This document shows, one piece after another, positions 1 through 9,674 of a stretch of DNA of 64,000 nucleotides. How positions within the stretch are numbered: the stretch's first letter is position 1; each line of letters starts with the position of its first letter. The stretch is from Phenylobacterium sp. NIBR 498073 (GTDB lineage Bacteria; Pseudomonadota; Alphaproteobacteria; Caulobacterales; Caulobacteraceae). Where the stretch lies: NCBI RefSeq assembly GCF_027286305.1, contig NZ_CP114599.1:4012001-4076000 (forward strand). Direction: 5' to 3'. Both the position numbers and the translations under genes were made by a program. The notes below the pieces were generated by a model. The model ran no database searches. It was not told the DNA's origin and worked only from the letters and a program-made list of their open reading frames with translations.

Positions 1-24
1 TGACACTCGGGGATAGGCGCCCCG

Positions 25-1056
25 TCAGGGCCGCAGCACCGCCCGGCCGTGGATCTTGCCCTCGCGCAGGCGCTGGTAGACATCGACGGCCTGGTCGAGG
101 GCGAAGGTCTCGATGTCGGCCTTGATGGCGCCGGACTGCGCCAGCGCGATGACCTCCATCAGCTCGGTGCGCGAGCCCCAGTAGGGGATGGAGACCTGGG
201 TGCCGTAGGGCGGGTTGTTCGCCGAATAGCTGAGCACGCCGCCGGCCAGGCCGACGATGGTCAGGCGGCTGGCGCGGCCGACCGTGCGCGCGCAGAGGTC
301 GACGGTCGGTTGGGCGCCGACGAAGTCCAGCGCCACGCTGATCCCGCGCGGGCCGGCGAGGTCGGAGATCTCCTCCACCGCGAGGTCGCCGTTGCGGGTG
401 TTGATCGTGTGGGCGACGCCGAGCTGGCGGGCGTGCGCGAGCTTGGCCTCGTCGATGTCGCCGGCGATGATCTTCGCCGAGGTCATCGCCTGGAGGATCT
501 GCACGGCCATGTGGCCGAGGCCGCCGACGCCGAGCACCAGCACCGTGGCGTCGGGGGTCAGCAGCGGCAGCGCCGCCTTGATCGCGTGATAGGGGGTCAG
601 GGCCGCGTCGCTGAGCGGGGCGGCGGCCAGCGGGTCGAGGCCGCCGAGCGGCACCAGCAGCCGCGCCGAGGGGACGATCATGAACTCGGCCATGCCGCCG
701 TCGGAGCCGAGGCCGCCGCCGTAGCTGGGAATGGAGGCGTGGCGCTCGCAATAGTTCTCGGCCGAGGACTGGCAGGTCTTGCACTGGCCGCAGCCCCAGG
801 GACCGTAGACGGCGACGGGATCGCCCTCCTTCCAGCCGCTCACGCCCTCGCCGAGCTGCTCGATCCAGCCGGCATTCTCGTGGCCGAGGGTGAAGGGGCC
901 CGGCACGCTGAAGCCGTGGTCGAGCACGTGCAGGTCGGAGTGGCAGACCCCGGCCCCGCCCATCCGCACCAGCACCTGGCCGGGACCGGGCACGGGCTTC
1001 GGAATGTCGACGACCTCAGGCGGGCGGCCGGAGGCGATGAAGCGGACAGCCTTCAT
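25..1056 (-). CDS. Zinc-dependent alcohol dehydrogenase (MDR family)
   Basis: A 343-residue medium-chain dehydrogenase that should oxidise an alcohol, or reduce an aldehyde, with NAD(P) in the cytoplasm. The catalytic zinc ligands are visible as C38 in GVCHSD, H59-E60 in LGHEN and probably D150 in PLSDAALTPY. The structural zinc knuckle is C89, C92, C95 and C103 (CGQCKTC and NYC). The Rossmann motif GVGGLG lies near residues 176-181. Length and motif order fit the propanol-preferring/NAD(P)-dependent alcohol dehydrogenase group. The next gene is a serine dehydratase on the other strand, about 400 bp away, so this is probably a single transcription unit. The substrate cannot be told from sequence. 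Confidence 0.9.
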   Translation of the reverse strand: MKAVRFIASGRPPEVVDIPKPVPGPGQVLVRMGGAGVCHSDLHVLDHGFSVPGPFTLGHENAGWIEQLGEGVSGWKEGDPVAVYGPWGCGQCKTCQSSAENYCERHASIPSYGGGLGSDGGMAEFMIVPSARLLVPLGGLDPLAAAPLSDAALTPYHAIKAALPLLTPDATVLVLGVGGLGHMAVQILQAMTSAKIIAGDIDEAKLAHARQLGVAHTINTRNGDLAVEEISDLAGPRGISVALDFVGAQPTVDLCARTVGRASRLTIVGLAGGVLSYSANNPPYGTQVSIPYWGSRTELMEVIALAQSGAIKADIETFALDQAVDVYQRLREGKIHGRAVLRP

Positions 1057-1189
1057 GCCGGGAACTCCTGGTTGTGGAGCGGGGAGTTTGGGGGCGTGGC
1101 GTCGGGGAAGGCAATGGGGGGGGATCAGTCCCTAGCGTTAGAGACCGAGTTCCAAGCTCGCCAGTTCTTGTCCGCTGTCGAGGCTCGCC

Positions 1190-1266
1190 AAGCCGACGAC
1201 GACGCGATCGCCAAGGGGCAGATCGACAAGCAGGCGCTTACCAAGCACAGCGCCGAGCGCGACACG
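1190..1266 (+). pseudogene. Relic of the N-terminus of a Baeyer-Villiger/flavin monooxygenase
   Basis: In one frame this stretch reads AIAKGQIDKQALTKHSAERD. It aligns with the N-terminus of the intact monooxygenase at 4732 (APAKGRIDKQALLAKYVAER), with one codon missing and high DNA identity across GCCAAGGGGC and GATCGACAAGCAGGCGCT. There is no usable start codon next to it, and downstream bases do not continue the family sequence in any one frame. It is therefore a decayed fragment of a paralogue or a partial duplication. The rest of the 1057-1455 gap shows no convincing gene and probably carries the promoter of the downstream dehydratase. Confidence 0.6.
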
Positions 1267-1455
1267 CACAGTATTGCCCGCCCGTTCCGCGCCCCGAGTT
1301 CCTGCCGATCCGCCCACCTCCGTCTACCCGCGCAACACCCCAGGCATCGAGTCCTTAGGGAAAACGCGCAGGGCGTCTACGCACTTCACCCTATGCTAAG
1401 CCAGCGCTTTCGGCCGCATCCTTCAGCCTGCTGATTTCTTCAAGAGGCGCAGGGT

Positions 1456-3051
1456 GTGATGGCCAGTGAAGATGTCTTAGAAGACAATCCCGTCCCGCAA
1501 CTGGATACGAGCGAGCCGCCCGCCGGCTCGGATCGGCGTGCGTTCATGGTGCGCAGCGCGATGGCCGCGGCCATCGCGACCCTGACCGGTCGGCCCATCG
1601 CGGCCTATGCGCAGACGCCGGCGACCTCGCCGCAGGACTCGGTGAAGCTCGATCCCAGCCTCAATGTCGTGAAGAAGTCCAAGGGGCCGGTGATGACCCT
1701 GGTGGACGAATTCTACAAGGTCGGTCCCGGCCCGTCGTCGTCGCACACCATCGGGCCGATGCGGATCACCTACGACTTCTATCAACGCTGCACGAAGCTG
1801 CCCGCCGCCCAGCTGGACACCGCCACGGCGCTGCAGGTGAACCTGTTCGGCAGCCTGAGCGCCACCGGCAAGGGCCATGGCACCGAGCGCGCGGCGCTGG
1901 CCGGGCTGATCGGCAAGGAGCCGGCGACGGTCGACCCCGCCTTCCTCGACAGCCTGGCCACCAACCCGGACCAGACTTTCAAGGTCAAGCTCGGGAACAA
2001 GGAGATCCCGGTCTCGCTGAAGAATATCGTCTATGACGCCACCAAGGGCGACTTCCACCACCCCAACACCATGACCGCCAAGCTGATGGCCGGCGACAAG
2101 GTGCTGCTGGAGCAGGAATACTATTCGGTCGGCGGCGGCTTCATCGAGTGGAAGGGCTACGAGCCGCCGAAGAAGAACCCGCCGAAGTATCCGTACGAGC
2201 GGATCAGCCAAGTCATCGAGCACTGCAACCGCGACAAGATCTCGATCGCCCAGTTGGCGCGCGCCAACGAGACGGCGATCTCGGGCAAGAGCGACGCCGA
2301 GATCGACGCCTTCCTCGACAAGATCCTCGGAGCCATGGACGCAACGGTGAAGACCGGGCTCGCGGCGCCGACCTCGACCCTGCCCGGACCGATAAAGCTG
2401 AAGACCAAGGCGCACGACGTCTATCAGAGCGCCCAGAAGCAGGAGGGCGATGCGCGCCGCGCCATCGGGCTCGTCGCGGCCTACGCCCTGGCCGGCTCGG
2501 AGGAGAACGCCCGCGGTCACTTGGTGATCACCGCCCCGACCGGCGGCTCGGCCGGGGTCCTGCCAGCGGTCATCTACTCACTGGGGCCGAACGGCGTGAA
2601 GATGTCGAAGGAGAAGCTGCGCGAAGCGCTGCTAGCCGGCGCCGTTATCGGCTACCTCTGTAAGCACAACGCGACCCTGTCGGCGGCCGAGGGCGGATGC
2701 CAGGCCGAGATCGGCGTCGCCTCGGCCATGGGCGCGGCGGCCATCGCCCAGGCCTATGGCGACGCGCCGCAGGTGGCGGCCAACGCCGCCGAGGGCGCGC
2801 TGGAGCACCACCTGGGCATGACCTGCGATCCGGTCGCCGGCTTCGTGCAGATCCCCTGCATCGAGCGCTGCGCGTTCGGGGCGGTGAAGGCCTGGACCGG
2901 CTATCTCATCGCCAAGAACGAGATCCCCGCCAACCGGCGCGTCGATTTCGACTCGACGGTCGACGCCATGGCGCTCACCGCCAAGGAGATGAACTCCAAG
3001 TACAAGGAGACCTCCGAAGGCGGCCTGGCCGTTTCGCTCGTGCTCTGCTGA
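1456..3051 (+). CDS. sdaA: L-serine dehydratase (iron-sulfur type) with an N-terminal Tat signal
   Basis: Family role: deaminates L-serine to pyruvate and ammonia using a [4Fe-4S] cluster. The beta domain begins near residue 80 with the hallmark GPGPSSSHTIGP (about 90-101). The alpha domain carries the cluster cysteines C415 (EGGC), C457 (MTCDP) and C468 (IPCIE), and the protein ends in the conserved C-terminal cysteine C531. At 531 residues it is about 75 longer than cytoplasmic SdaA. The extra N-terminus holds a twin-arginine signal: DRRAFMVR at 26-33, a hydrophobic stretch, then AYAQ near 50-53. Tat exports folded, cofactor-loaded proteins, so a periplasmic or membrane-facing enzyme is inferred. 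The porin gene follows 4 bp after the stop codon, so the two are probably co-transcribed. Confidence 0.88.
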   Translation: MMASEDVLEDNPVPQLDTSEPPAGSDRRAFMVRSAMAAAIATLTGRPIAAYAQTPATSPQDSVKLDPSLNVVKKSKGPVMTLVDEFYKVGPGPSSSHTIGPMRITYDFYQRCTKLPAAQLDTATALQVNLFGSLSATGKGHGTERAALAGLIGKEPATVDPAFLDSLATNPDQTFKVKLGNKEIPVSLKNIVYDATKGDFHHPNTMTAKLMAGDKVLLEQEYYSVGGGFIEWKGYEPPKKNPPKYPYERISQVIEHCNRDKISIAQLARANETAISGKSDAEIDAFLDKILGAMDATVKTGLAAPTSTLPGPIKLKTKAHDVYQSAQKQEGDARRAIGLVAAYALAGSEENARGHLVITAPTGGSAGVLPAVIYSLGPNGVKMSKEKLREALLAGAVIGYLCKHNATLSAAEGGCQAEIGVASAMGAAAIAQAYGDAPQVAANAAEGALEHHLGMTCDPVAGFVQIPCIERCAFGAVKAWTGYLIAKNEIPANRRVDFDSTVDAMALTAKEMNSKYKETSEGGLAVSLVLC

Positions 3052-3055
3052 GGCC

Positions 3056-4573
3056 ATGGGGCCGGGGGCGACAGTCCGGCGCGCGATCGCAGCCGGCGCG
3101 CTGAGCGCCGCGTTCGCGACCGCGGCCCAAGCCCAGGATCGGCCGGCGACGACCGCCGAGCTGCAGCAGCAGGTCTCCGCGCTGCAGGCGCAATTGCGGG
3201 CCATGGAGCAGCAGCAGCAGGCGCTGACCGCGACGCTCGGCCGGCTGCAGCAGCAGCTGGACGGCCAGACCGCCGCCGCGCCGCGGCCGGCCCCGGCGGC
3301 GGCCCCGCCTGCGCAGGCCGCGCTCGCCCCGCCGCTGACGACGGTGAAAAGCTCTGGCGAGTCGATGGGCCAGAAGCTGGCCGAGCGCTATCAGGACGGC
3401 ATCGTGATCTGGCAGACGCCGCCGGACGCCGACGTCCCGTTCCTGCTGAAATACAACATCAATTCCCAGGTCCGGTATCTGAACACCACCTCGGGCGAGG
3501 AGACCTTCACCGACCATCTGGGCGCCGAGCGCGCGGTCAACCTGCGCAACGACATCACCGTCAATCGCACGATGTTCATCCTCGGCGGCTACATCTTCGA
3601 TCCGCGGCTGCGCTACAGCTCGACGGTCTGGACCTCGGCCGGGTCGAACTCGATCGTCATCGCCGGCAACATCGGCTGGCAGTTCAACAAGGCCTTCACC
3701 CTGACCGGCGGCTATACCGGCGTGCCGGGCAGCCGCTCGCTGGTGAACACCTTCCCGTTCTTCCAGTCGACCGACCGGACCATGGCCGACAACTTCTTCC
3801 GCCCCGGCTTCACGCAGGGGATCTGGGCCAACGGGGACATCACCAAGGACCTGCATTACCTGGCCTTCGTCGGCAACGGCCTGAACACGTTGAACATCTC
3901 GGCGGCCAAGATCGACGAGAACCTGATGGCGTCGGGCAGCCTGTGGTGGGAGCCGCTCGGCGACTTTGGCCCGCCCGGCAAGTCGCGAAACATGTACGAC
4001 GACTACTACGCCTCGCCGGATCTGCGCGTGCGCTTGGGCACGTCGTTCACGTGGGCCAGGGAAGACCGCTTCTCAGACCTCGATCAGTCGAGTCCCGAGA
4101 ACACCTCGATGCACAATTCGGACGGCGTGCTGACCTTCGCCACCGGCGCCTTCGCGCCCGGCGTGACGGTGGACAACGCCACTTACCGGATGTGGGCGAT
4201 CGACGTCGGCCTGAAGAAGTACGGCTGGTCGCTGAACGGGCAGTACTATTTCCGCTGGATCGACGACTTCAAGGCCGACGGCCCGATGCCGATCGACACC
4301 ATGTTCGACCACGGCTTCGAGCTGTCCGGGGCGGCGTTCATCGTGCCGAAGAAGGTGATGGCCTACGGCCGCGGCTCGATGGTGTTCGGCGAGTTCCGCG
4401 ACTCCTGGGAGGCCGGGGTGGGGGTGAAGTGGTACTTCGTCCCGACCGAGCGCATGTGGCTGACCGCCGAGGTGATGCGCGTGGTCGACGTGCCCTATGG
4501 CGGCGTCTTCACCCCCTACACGGCCGGCCTGACGGCCTGGGTGCCGATGGTCCAGGCGGTGCTGGCCTTCTGA
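3056..4573 (+). CDS. Outer-membrane porin with N-terminal coiled coil
   Basis: A 505-residue secreted protein. Residues 1-27 form a signal peptide ending AAQAQ. Residues about 30-75 are a glutamine/leucine-rich coiled coil (ELQQQVSALQAQLRAMEQQQ), then a Pro/Ala linker. From about residue 100 it shows the alternating aromatic/polar pattern of a large beta-barrel and ends in a hydrophobic Phe (VQAVLAF), the usual BAM targeting signature. This architecture matches OprO/OprP-like and related alphaproteobacterial porins, but the substrate is not evident. It starts 4 bp after the Tat-signal serine dehydratase and is probably in the same operon. That suggests a link between solute entry and periplasmic metabolism (inference). 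Confidence 0.8.
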   Translation: MGPGATVRRAIAAGALSAAFATAAQAQDRPATTAELQQQVSALQAQLRAMEQQQQALTATLGRLQQQLDGQTAAAPRPAPAAAPPAQAALAPPLTTVKSSGESMGQKLAERYQDGIVIWQTPPDADVPFLLKYNINSQVRYLNTTSGEETFTDHLGAERAVNLRNDITVNRTMFILGGYIFDPRLRYSSTVWTSAGSNSIVIAGNIGWQFNKAFTLTGGYTGVPGSRSLVNTFPFFQSTDRTMADNFFRPGFTQGIWANGDITKDLHYLAFVGNGLNTLNISAAKIDENLMASGSLWWEPLGDFGPPGKSRNMYDDYYASPDLRVRLGTSFTWAREDRFSDLDQSSPENTSMHNSDGVLTFATGAFAPGVTVDNATYRMWAIDVGLKKYGWSLNGQYYFRWIDDFKADGPMPIDTMFDHGFELSGAAFIVPKKVMAYGRGSMVFGEFRDSWEAGVGVKWYFVPTERMWLTAEVMRVVDVPYGGVFTPYTAGLTAWVPMVQAVLAF

Positions 4574-4731
4574 TCCTGGAAACCTGACCGGCGGGTCGCC
4601 GCTTGCCCGATTGCAGAACGCCGATAACATACTGTACATTCGAAAAACAACGAGCCGCAGAGAGTGATCGTTCGGCTTTGGCCGGGCGCCCACCACGGCG
4701 GCAATAGATTGATAAAGTTGGGGAATTCTGC

Positions 4732-6546
<1,815 letters not shown>

Positions 6547-6604
6547 GCGCCGTCCTTTATTTTGGGGCGTGACGGGCGCTTCAACCGGCTTCCACTTGAA
6601 GCTG

Positions 6605-7042
6605 TCACGCCCCTCTACCGGCTGCGAAGCGGTCGTCGAAATCGCGGGAGAGATCCCCGAGGGTGACGGCCGCGAACCGCGCGGAGATCAGGTCGCGGGC
6701 CTGACTGAGGGTTCCCTCCAGCGCGCCGTTGACCGCCTGCTCGACCAGGCATTCGGGGTGGTCCCGCGACTGGCCGATGGCGAACAGCGCCGGCTCGCCC
6801 AGGGCCCGGTAGATGTCCAGCAGGGTGATGTCGTCGAGGCGCCGGGCCAGCGCCCAGCCGCCGCCCTGCCCGGACTCCGAGGCCACCAGCCCGTCGCGGC
6901 GCAGGCCGGCCATGGTGCGGCGCACCACCACCGGATTGGTCGCCAGCATCGCCGCCAGCTGCTCTGAGGTCGCCCGCCCGCCCAGCCGGTCCATGTGGAT
7001 CAGGGCGTGCAGCATTCGCGAAAGTCGGCTGTCGGTGCGCAT
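6605..7042 (-). CDS. Rrf2 family transcriptional regulator
   Basis: A 145-residue winged-helix regulator. The start was placed at the ATG giving MRTDSRLSRML, which fits the family N-terminus; an upstream in-frame ATG (7108) would add an unrelated peptide and run into the divergent promoter. The helix-turn-helix segment is ATSEQLAAMLATNPVVVRRTMAGLRRDGLV, and the wing is GQGGGWALARRLDDITLLDIYRAL. IscR-type cluster cysteines are absent (one Cys, in PECLVEQ), so it is probably not an Fe-S sensor. It is divergent from a thioredoxin-reductase-like flavoprotein at 7147, which is its likely target. Confidence 0.88.
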   Translation of the reverse strand: MRTDSRLSRMLHALIHMDRLGGRATSEQLAAMLATNPVVVRRTMAGLRRDGLVASESGQGGGWALARRLDDITLLDIYRALGEPALFAIGQSRDHPECLVEQAVNGALEGTLSQARDLISARFAAVTLGDLSRDFDDRFAAGRGA

Positions 7043-7109
7043 GGCGCAGATATGGCCCCTGCGCACAATCGTAACAAGGACAGTTGCGGAAACGATCGCC
7101 ACGCCCATA

Positions 7110-7138
7110 TCCGTAACTTCGAAAGTATCGAATACGGA
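7110..7138. promoter_or_regulatory. Candidate operator (inverted repeat) for the Rrf2 regulator
   Basis: The arms TCCGTA (7110-7115) and TACGGA (7133-7138) are exact reverse complements separated by 17 bp, and the centre contains TTCGAA. The right arm overlaps the ribosome-binding GGAG of the flavoprotein gene. Assignment to Rrf2 rests on location alone. Confidence 0.4.
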
Positions 7139-7146
7139 GATGGACG

Positions 7147-8040
7147 ATGTACGACGCGATCGTGGTGGGGGCGAGCTTCGCGGGCCTGTCTGCGGCGATG
7201 CAGCTGGCGCGGGCGCGGCGCAAGCTGCTGGTGATCGACGCCGGGGCGCCGCGCAACCGCTTCGCCGAGGCGGCGCACGGGTTCCTCGGCCAGGACGGCG
7301 TGGCGCCGGCGACGATCATGCGCACGGGCCTCAACCAACTCAGCGCCTATCCCAGCGTCGAGTTCGCCGACGGGCTGGCGACCCGCGCCTGGGGCGAGAT
7401 CGACGCCTTCCGGGTCGAACTGGACGACGGGGCCCCGCTGGCGGCGCGGCGGCTGATCCTGGCCACCGGGGTGCGCGACGCCCTGCCCGACCTGCCGGGC
7501 CTGGCCGAACGCTGGGGAATGAGCGTGCTGCACTGTCCCTACTGCCACGGCTACGAGATGAACCGCGGGCCGCTGGGCCTGCTCGGCGGAGACCCAGCCC
7601 TGGCGCTCAAGGCCGGGCTGATCGCCGAGTGGGGGCCGACCACCCTCTTCCTGCAGGGCGGCGCGGCGCCCGAAACCGAGACGGCGGCCAAGCTGGCCGC
7701 GCGTGGGGTCGCCATCGAGGCTGCGCCCATCGCGCAGCTGATCGGCGAAGCGCCGCGGCTGTCGGCGGCGCGGCTGGCCGACGGCCGCGAGATCGCGCTC
7801 GCCGGCCTGTTCGTCGCCCCGCGCACCCGCCCGGCCAGCCCGCTGGCCGAGCAGCTGGGCTGCGCCTTCGAGGACGGCATGAGCGGCCCCTATGTGCGGG
7901 TCGACGACAGGCAGCAGACCAGCATCCCGGGCGTCTATGCGGCCGGCGACCTAGCGATGCAGATGCACAACGGCACGCTGGCCTCGGCGGCGGGCGCAAT
8001 GGCCGGGTTTGGCGCGCACCAGTCGCTGGTCGGACTCTAG
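7147..8040 (+). CDS. NAD(P)/FAD-dependent oxidoreductase, thioredoxin-reductase-like
   Basis: A 297-residue two-domain flavoprotein. The FAD motif GASFAG is near residues 7-12. The redox pair is CPYC (C130, C133) in the segment HCPYCHGYEM, placed as in low-molecular-weight thioredoxin reductases. The C-terminal FAD segment reads VYAAGDLAMQMHNG. It should pass electrons from NAD(P)H through FAD to a disulfide, but the partner is unknown and no thioredoxin gene is adjacent. ATG is preceded by CGGAGATGGACG. It is divergent from the Rrf2 gene and its stop codon overlaps that of the convergent Crp/Fnr gene. A role in a redox response controlled by Rrf2 is inferred. Confidence 0.88.
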   Translation: MYDAIVVGASFAGLSAAMQLARARRKLLVIDAGAPRNRFAEAAHGFLGQDGVAPATIMRTGLNQLSAYPSVEFADGLATRAWGEIDAFRVELDDGAPLAARRLILATGVRDALPDLPGLAERWGMSVLHCPYCHGYEMNRGPLGLLGGDPALALKAGLIAEWGPTTLFLQGGAAPETETAAKLAARGVAIEAAPIAQLIGEAPRLSAARLADGREIALAGLFVAPRTRPASPLAEQLGCAFEDGMSGPYVRVDDRQQTSIPGVYAAGDLAMQMHNGTLASAAGAMAGFGAHQSLVGL

Positions 8041-8717
8041 CTTTCCGCCACCCGCTCGAGCCGGCGCAGGTCGAGCACGGCGAGCCCGCCATAGTCGAGG
8101 TCGATCAAGCCCTCGCGGGCGAACTCGAGCAGCAGGCCGTTGACGGTCTTGCGGCTGAGCCCGACCATCTCGGCCAGGGCCTGCTGGCTGAGCCGCAGCT
8201 CGGGCGGGCCCTGGCGGCTGCGGGCCAGGGCCAGCAGCCGCGAAGCCAGCCGCTGGCGCGGCGGCAGGGCGATGGCGTCGGCCGCCATCCGCACCGCGCC
8301 GCGCAGCTGCAGGTAGACGAGCGCGGCGACCGCGCGCCAGACCTCGGGCCGGGTGCGGGCGATGCGCTCGAGCCCGGCGTCGGAGACCCGGAGCAGCAGG
8401 CTGTCCTGGGCGCAGACCGCGGTGACGATCCGAGGCCCGCCGCCGAAGGCCACGCTCTGGCCCAGCGCTGCGCCGGGCCCGGACTGGCTGAAGCGCACCT
8501 CGCGGTCGCCGGGCGCCTGGCAATAGAGGTCGACCGCGCCCTCGATCACCACCAGCACGCCCGCCGCCTCGTCGCCCTCGGCCTGGGCCCAGCGGCCAGC
8601 GGCGAGCCGGGCGAGCTGGCCCTCGGCCAGCAGCGCCTCAGCCAGCTCGCGGCCATGCGGCGCCAGCCAAGCCGAGCCCAGCAGCACCGCCAGCGCCTTG
8701 CCGCGATCGTCGGTCAT
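8037..8717 (-). CDS. Crp/Fnr family transcriptional regulator
   Basis: A 226-residue regulator with an N-terminal cyclic-nucleotide-binding-fold domain (about 1-120, with VLVVIEGAVDLYCQ) and a C-terminal winged helix (about 150-222). The recognition region is LSQQALAEMVGLSRKTVNGLLLEFAREGLI. FNR-type N-terminal cluster cysteines are absent, and the cAMP-contact signature is not convincing, so the ligand is unknown. Its stop codon overlaps the stop of the flavoprotein gene on the other strand (8037-8040). It is divergent from a TauD-type dioxygenase, with a clear palindrome just upstream of its own start, which suggests autoregulation and control of the dioxygenase. Confidence 0.88.
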   Translation of the reverse strand: MTDDRGKALAVLLGSAWLAPHGRELAEALLAEGQLARLAAGRWAQAEGDEAAGVLVVIEGAVDLYCQAPGDREVRFSQSGPGAALGQSVAFGGGPRIVTAVCAQDSLLLRVSDAGLERIARTRPEVWRAVAALVYLQLRGAVRMAADAIALPPRQRLASRLLALARSRQGPPELRLSQQALAEMVGLSRKTVNGLLLEFAREGLIDLDYGGLAVLDLRRLERVAES

Positions 8718-8725
8718 GGCAAGAC

Positions 8726-8741
8726 TGTAACCTGGGTGACA
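8726..8741. promoter_or_regulatory. Crp/Fnr-type operator palindrome
   Basis: TGTAACCTGGGTGACA has the form TGTnACC-N2-GGTnACA, matching at 7 of 8 positions in each arm. This is the general layout of Crp/Fnr family sites. It lies 9 bp upstream of the Crp/Fnr start codon and 60 bp upstream of the dioxygenase ATG. Binding is inferred from position and symmetry. Confidence 0.6.
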
Positions 8742-8800
8742 ATCTTCGGCGAGCAGCGTTCCTAGATTTTGCGCAACATCACGCCAGGGAGGCGACCAAC

Positions 8801-9628
8801 ATGACCGCCATCGTCCGCGACACCGAAGGCTGCGGCGCCGAGATCGCCAACATCTCGCTGCCCGAGGCCAGCGCCGCCGAGATCGACCTGATCCGCCAGA
8901 CCGTCTTTCGCCGCGGCGTCGCCTTCCTGCACGGCCAGCACCTGAGCCCCGAGCAGCACATCGCCTTCGCCGAGCAGATCGGGCCGATCGTGGTCAACCG
9001 CTACTTCCCGCCCTCGGAGAAGTACCCGCAGATCGCCAAGGTCGAGAAGACCGAGGCCCAGACCACCAATATCGGCGGCGGCTGGCACACCGACCACAGC
9101 TATGACGCCGAGCCGGCCATGGGCTCGGTGCTGCTGGCCATCGAGACCCCGCCGAGCGGCGGCGACACCATGTTCGCCGACATGTACGCCGCCTACGAGG
9201 CGCTGTCGGACGGGCTGAAGGCGACGCTGGCGTCCTTGCGGGCGGTGCATGCCTCCGAGCACATCTATGGAATGGACGGGGTATACGGAAAGACCGACCA
9301 GGCGCACCTGGCCGGCAAGACCGACACCCCCAGCGCGACGCACCCGGTGGTGATCACCCACCCGGGCAGCGGCAGGAAGGCGCTCTATGTGAACCCGGCC
9401 TTCACGCTCGGCTTCGAGGGCTGGAGCCGCGAGGAGAGCCGCGCCCTGCTGGCCTATCTCTACCAGCATGCGGTGAAGCCGGAGTTCGTCCACCGCTTCG
9501 CCTGGAAGCCCGGCTCGATGGCGATCTGGGACAACCGCGCCACCTGGCACCAGGCGATGAACGACTATCAGGGCCACCACCGGCTGATGCACCGCATCAC
9601 CATCGCCGGCGGCCCGCTGGCGGCTTAG
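8801..9628 (+). CDS. TauD/TfdA family 2-oxoglutarate-dependent dioxygenase
   Basis: A 275-residue non-heme Fe(II) oxygenase that couples oxidation of a small substrate to decarboxylation of 2-oxoglutarate. The facial triad is visible: H96 and D98 in GGWHTDHSY and the distal H250 in NRATWHQAMNDY, with the 2-oxoglutarate-binding arginine in the following RLMHR. Residues and length fit TauD (taurine), TfdA and related enzymes, but no sulfonate transporter is nearby, so the substrate is open. A good ribosome-binding site (GGGAGGCG) precedes the ATG. It is divergent from a Crp/Fnr regulator with a shared operator-like palindrome. Confidence 0.9.
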   Translation: MTAIVRDTEGCGAEIANISLPEASAAEIDLIRQTVFRRGVAFLHGQHLSPEQHIAFAEQIGPIVVNRYFPPSEKYPQIAKVEKTEAQTTNIGGGWHTDHSYDAEPAMGSVLLAIETPPSGGDTMFADMYAAYEALSDGLKATLASLRAVHASEHIYGMDGVYGKTDQAHLAGKTDTPSATHPVVITHPGSGRKALYVNPAFTLGFEGWSREESRALLAYLYQHAVKPEFVHRFAWKPGSMAIWDNRATWHQAMNDYQGHHRLMHRITIAGGPLAA

Positions 9629-9674
9629 GGGCGCCTTTTCCGCCTTTTAACCCCTCGCCGCTATTTGGGACGGC

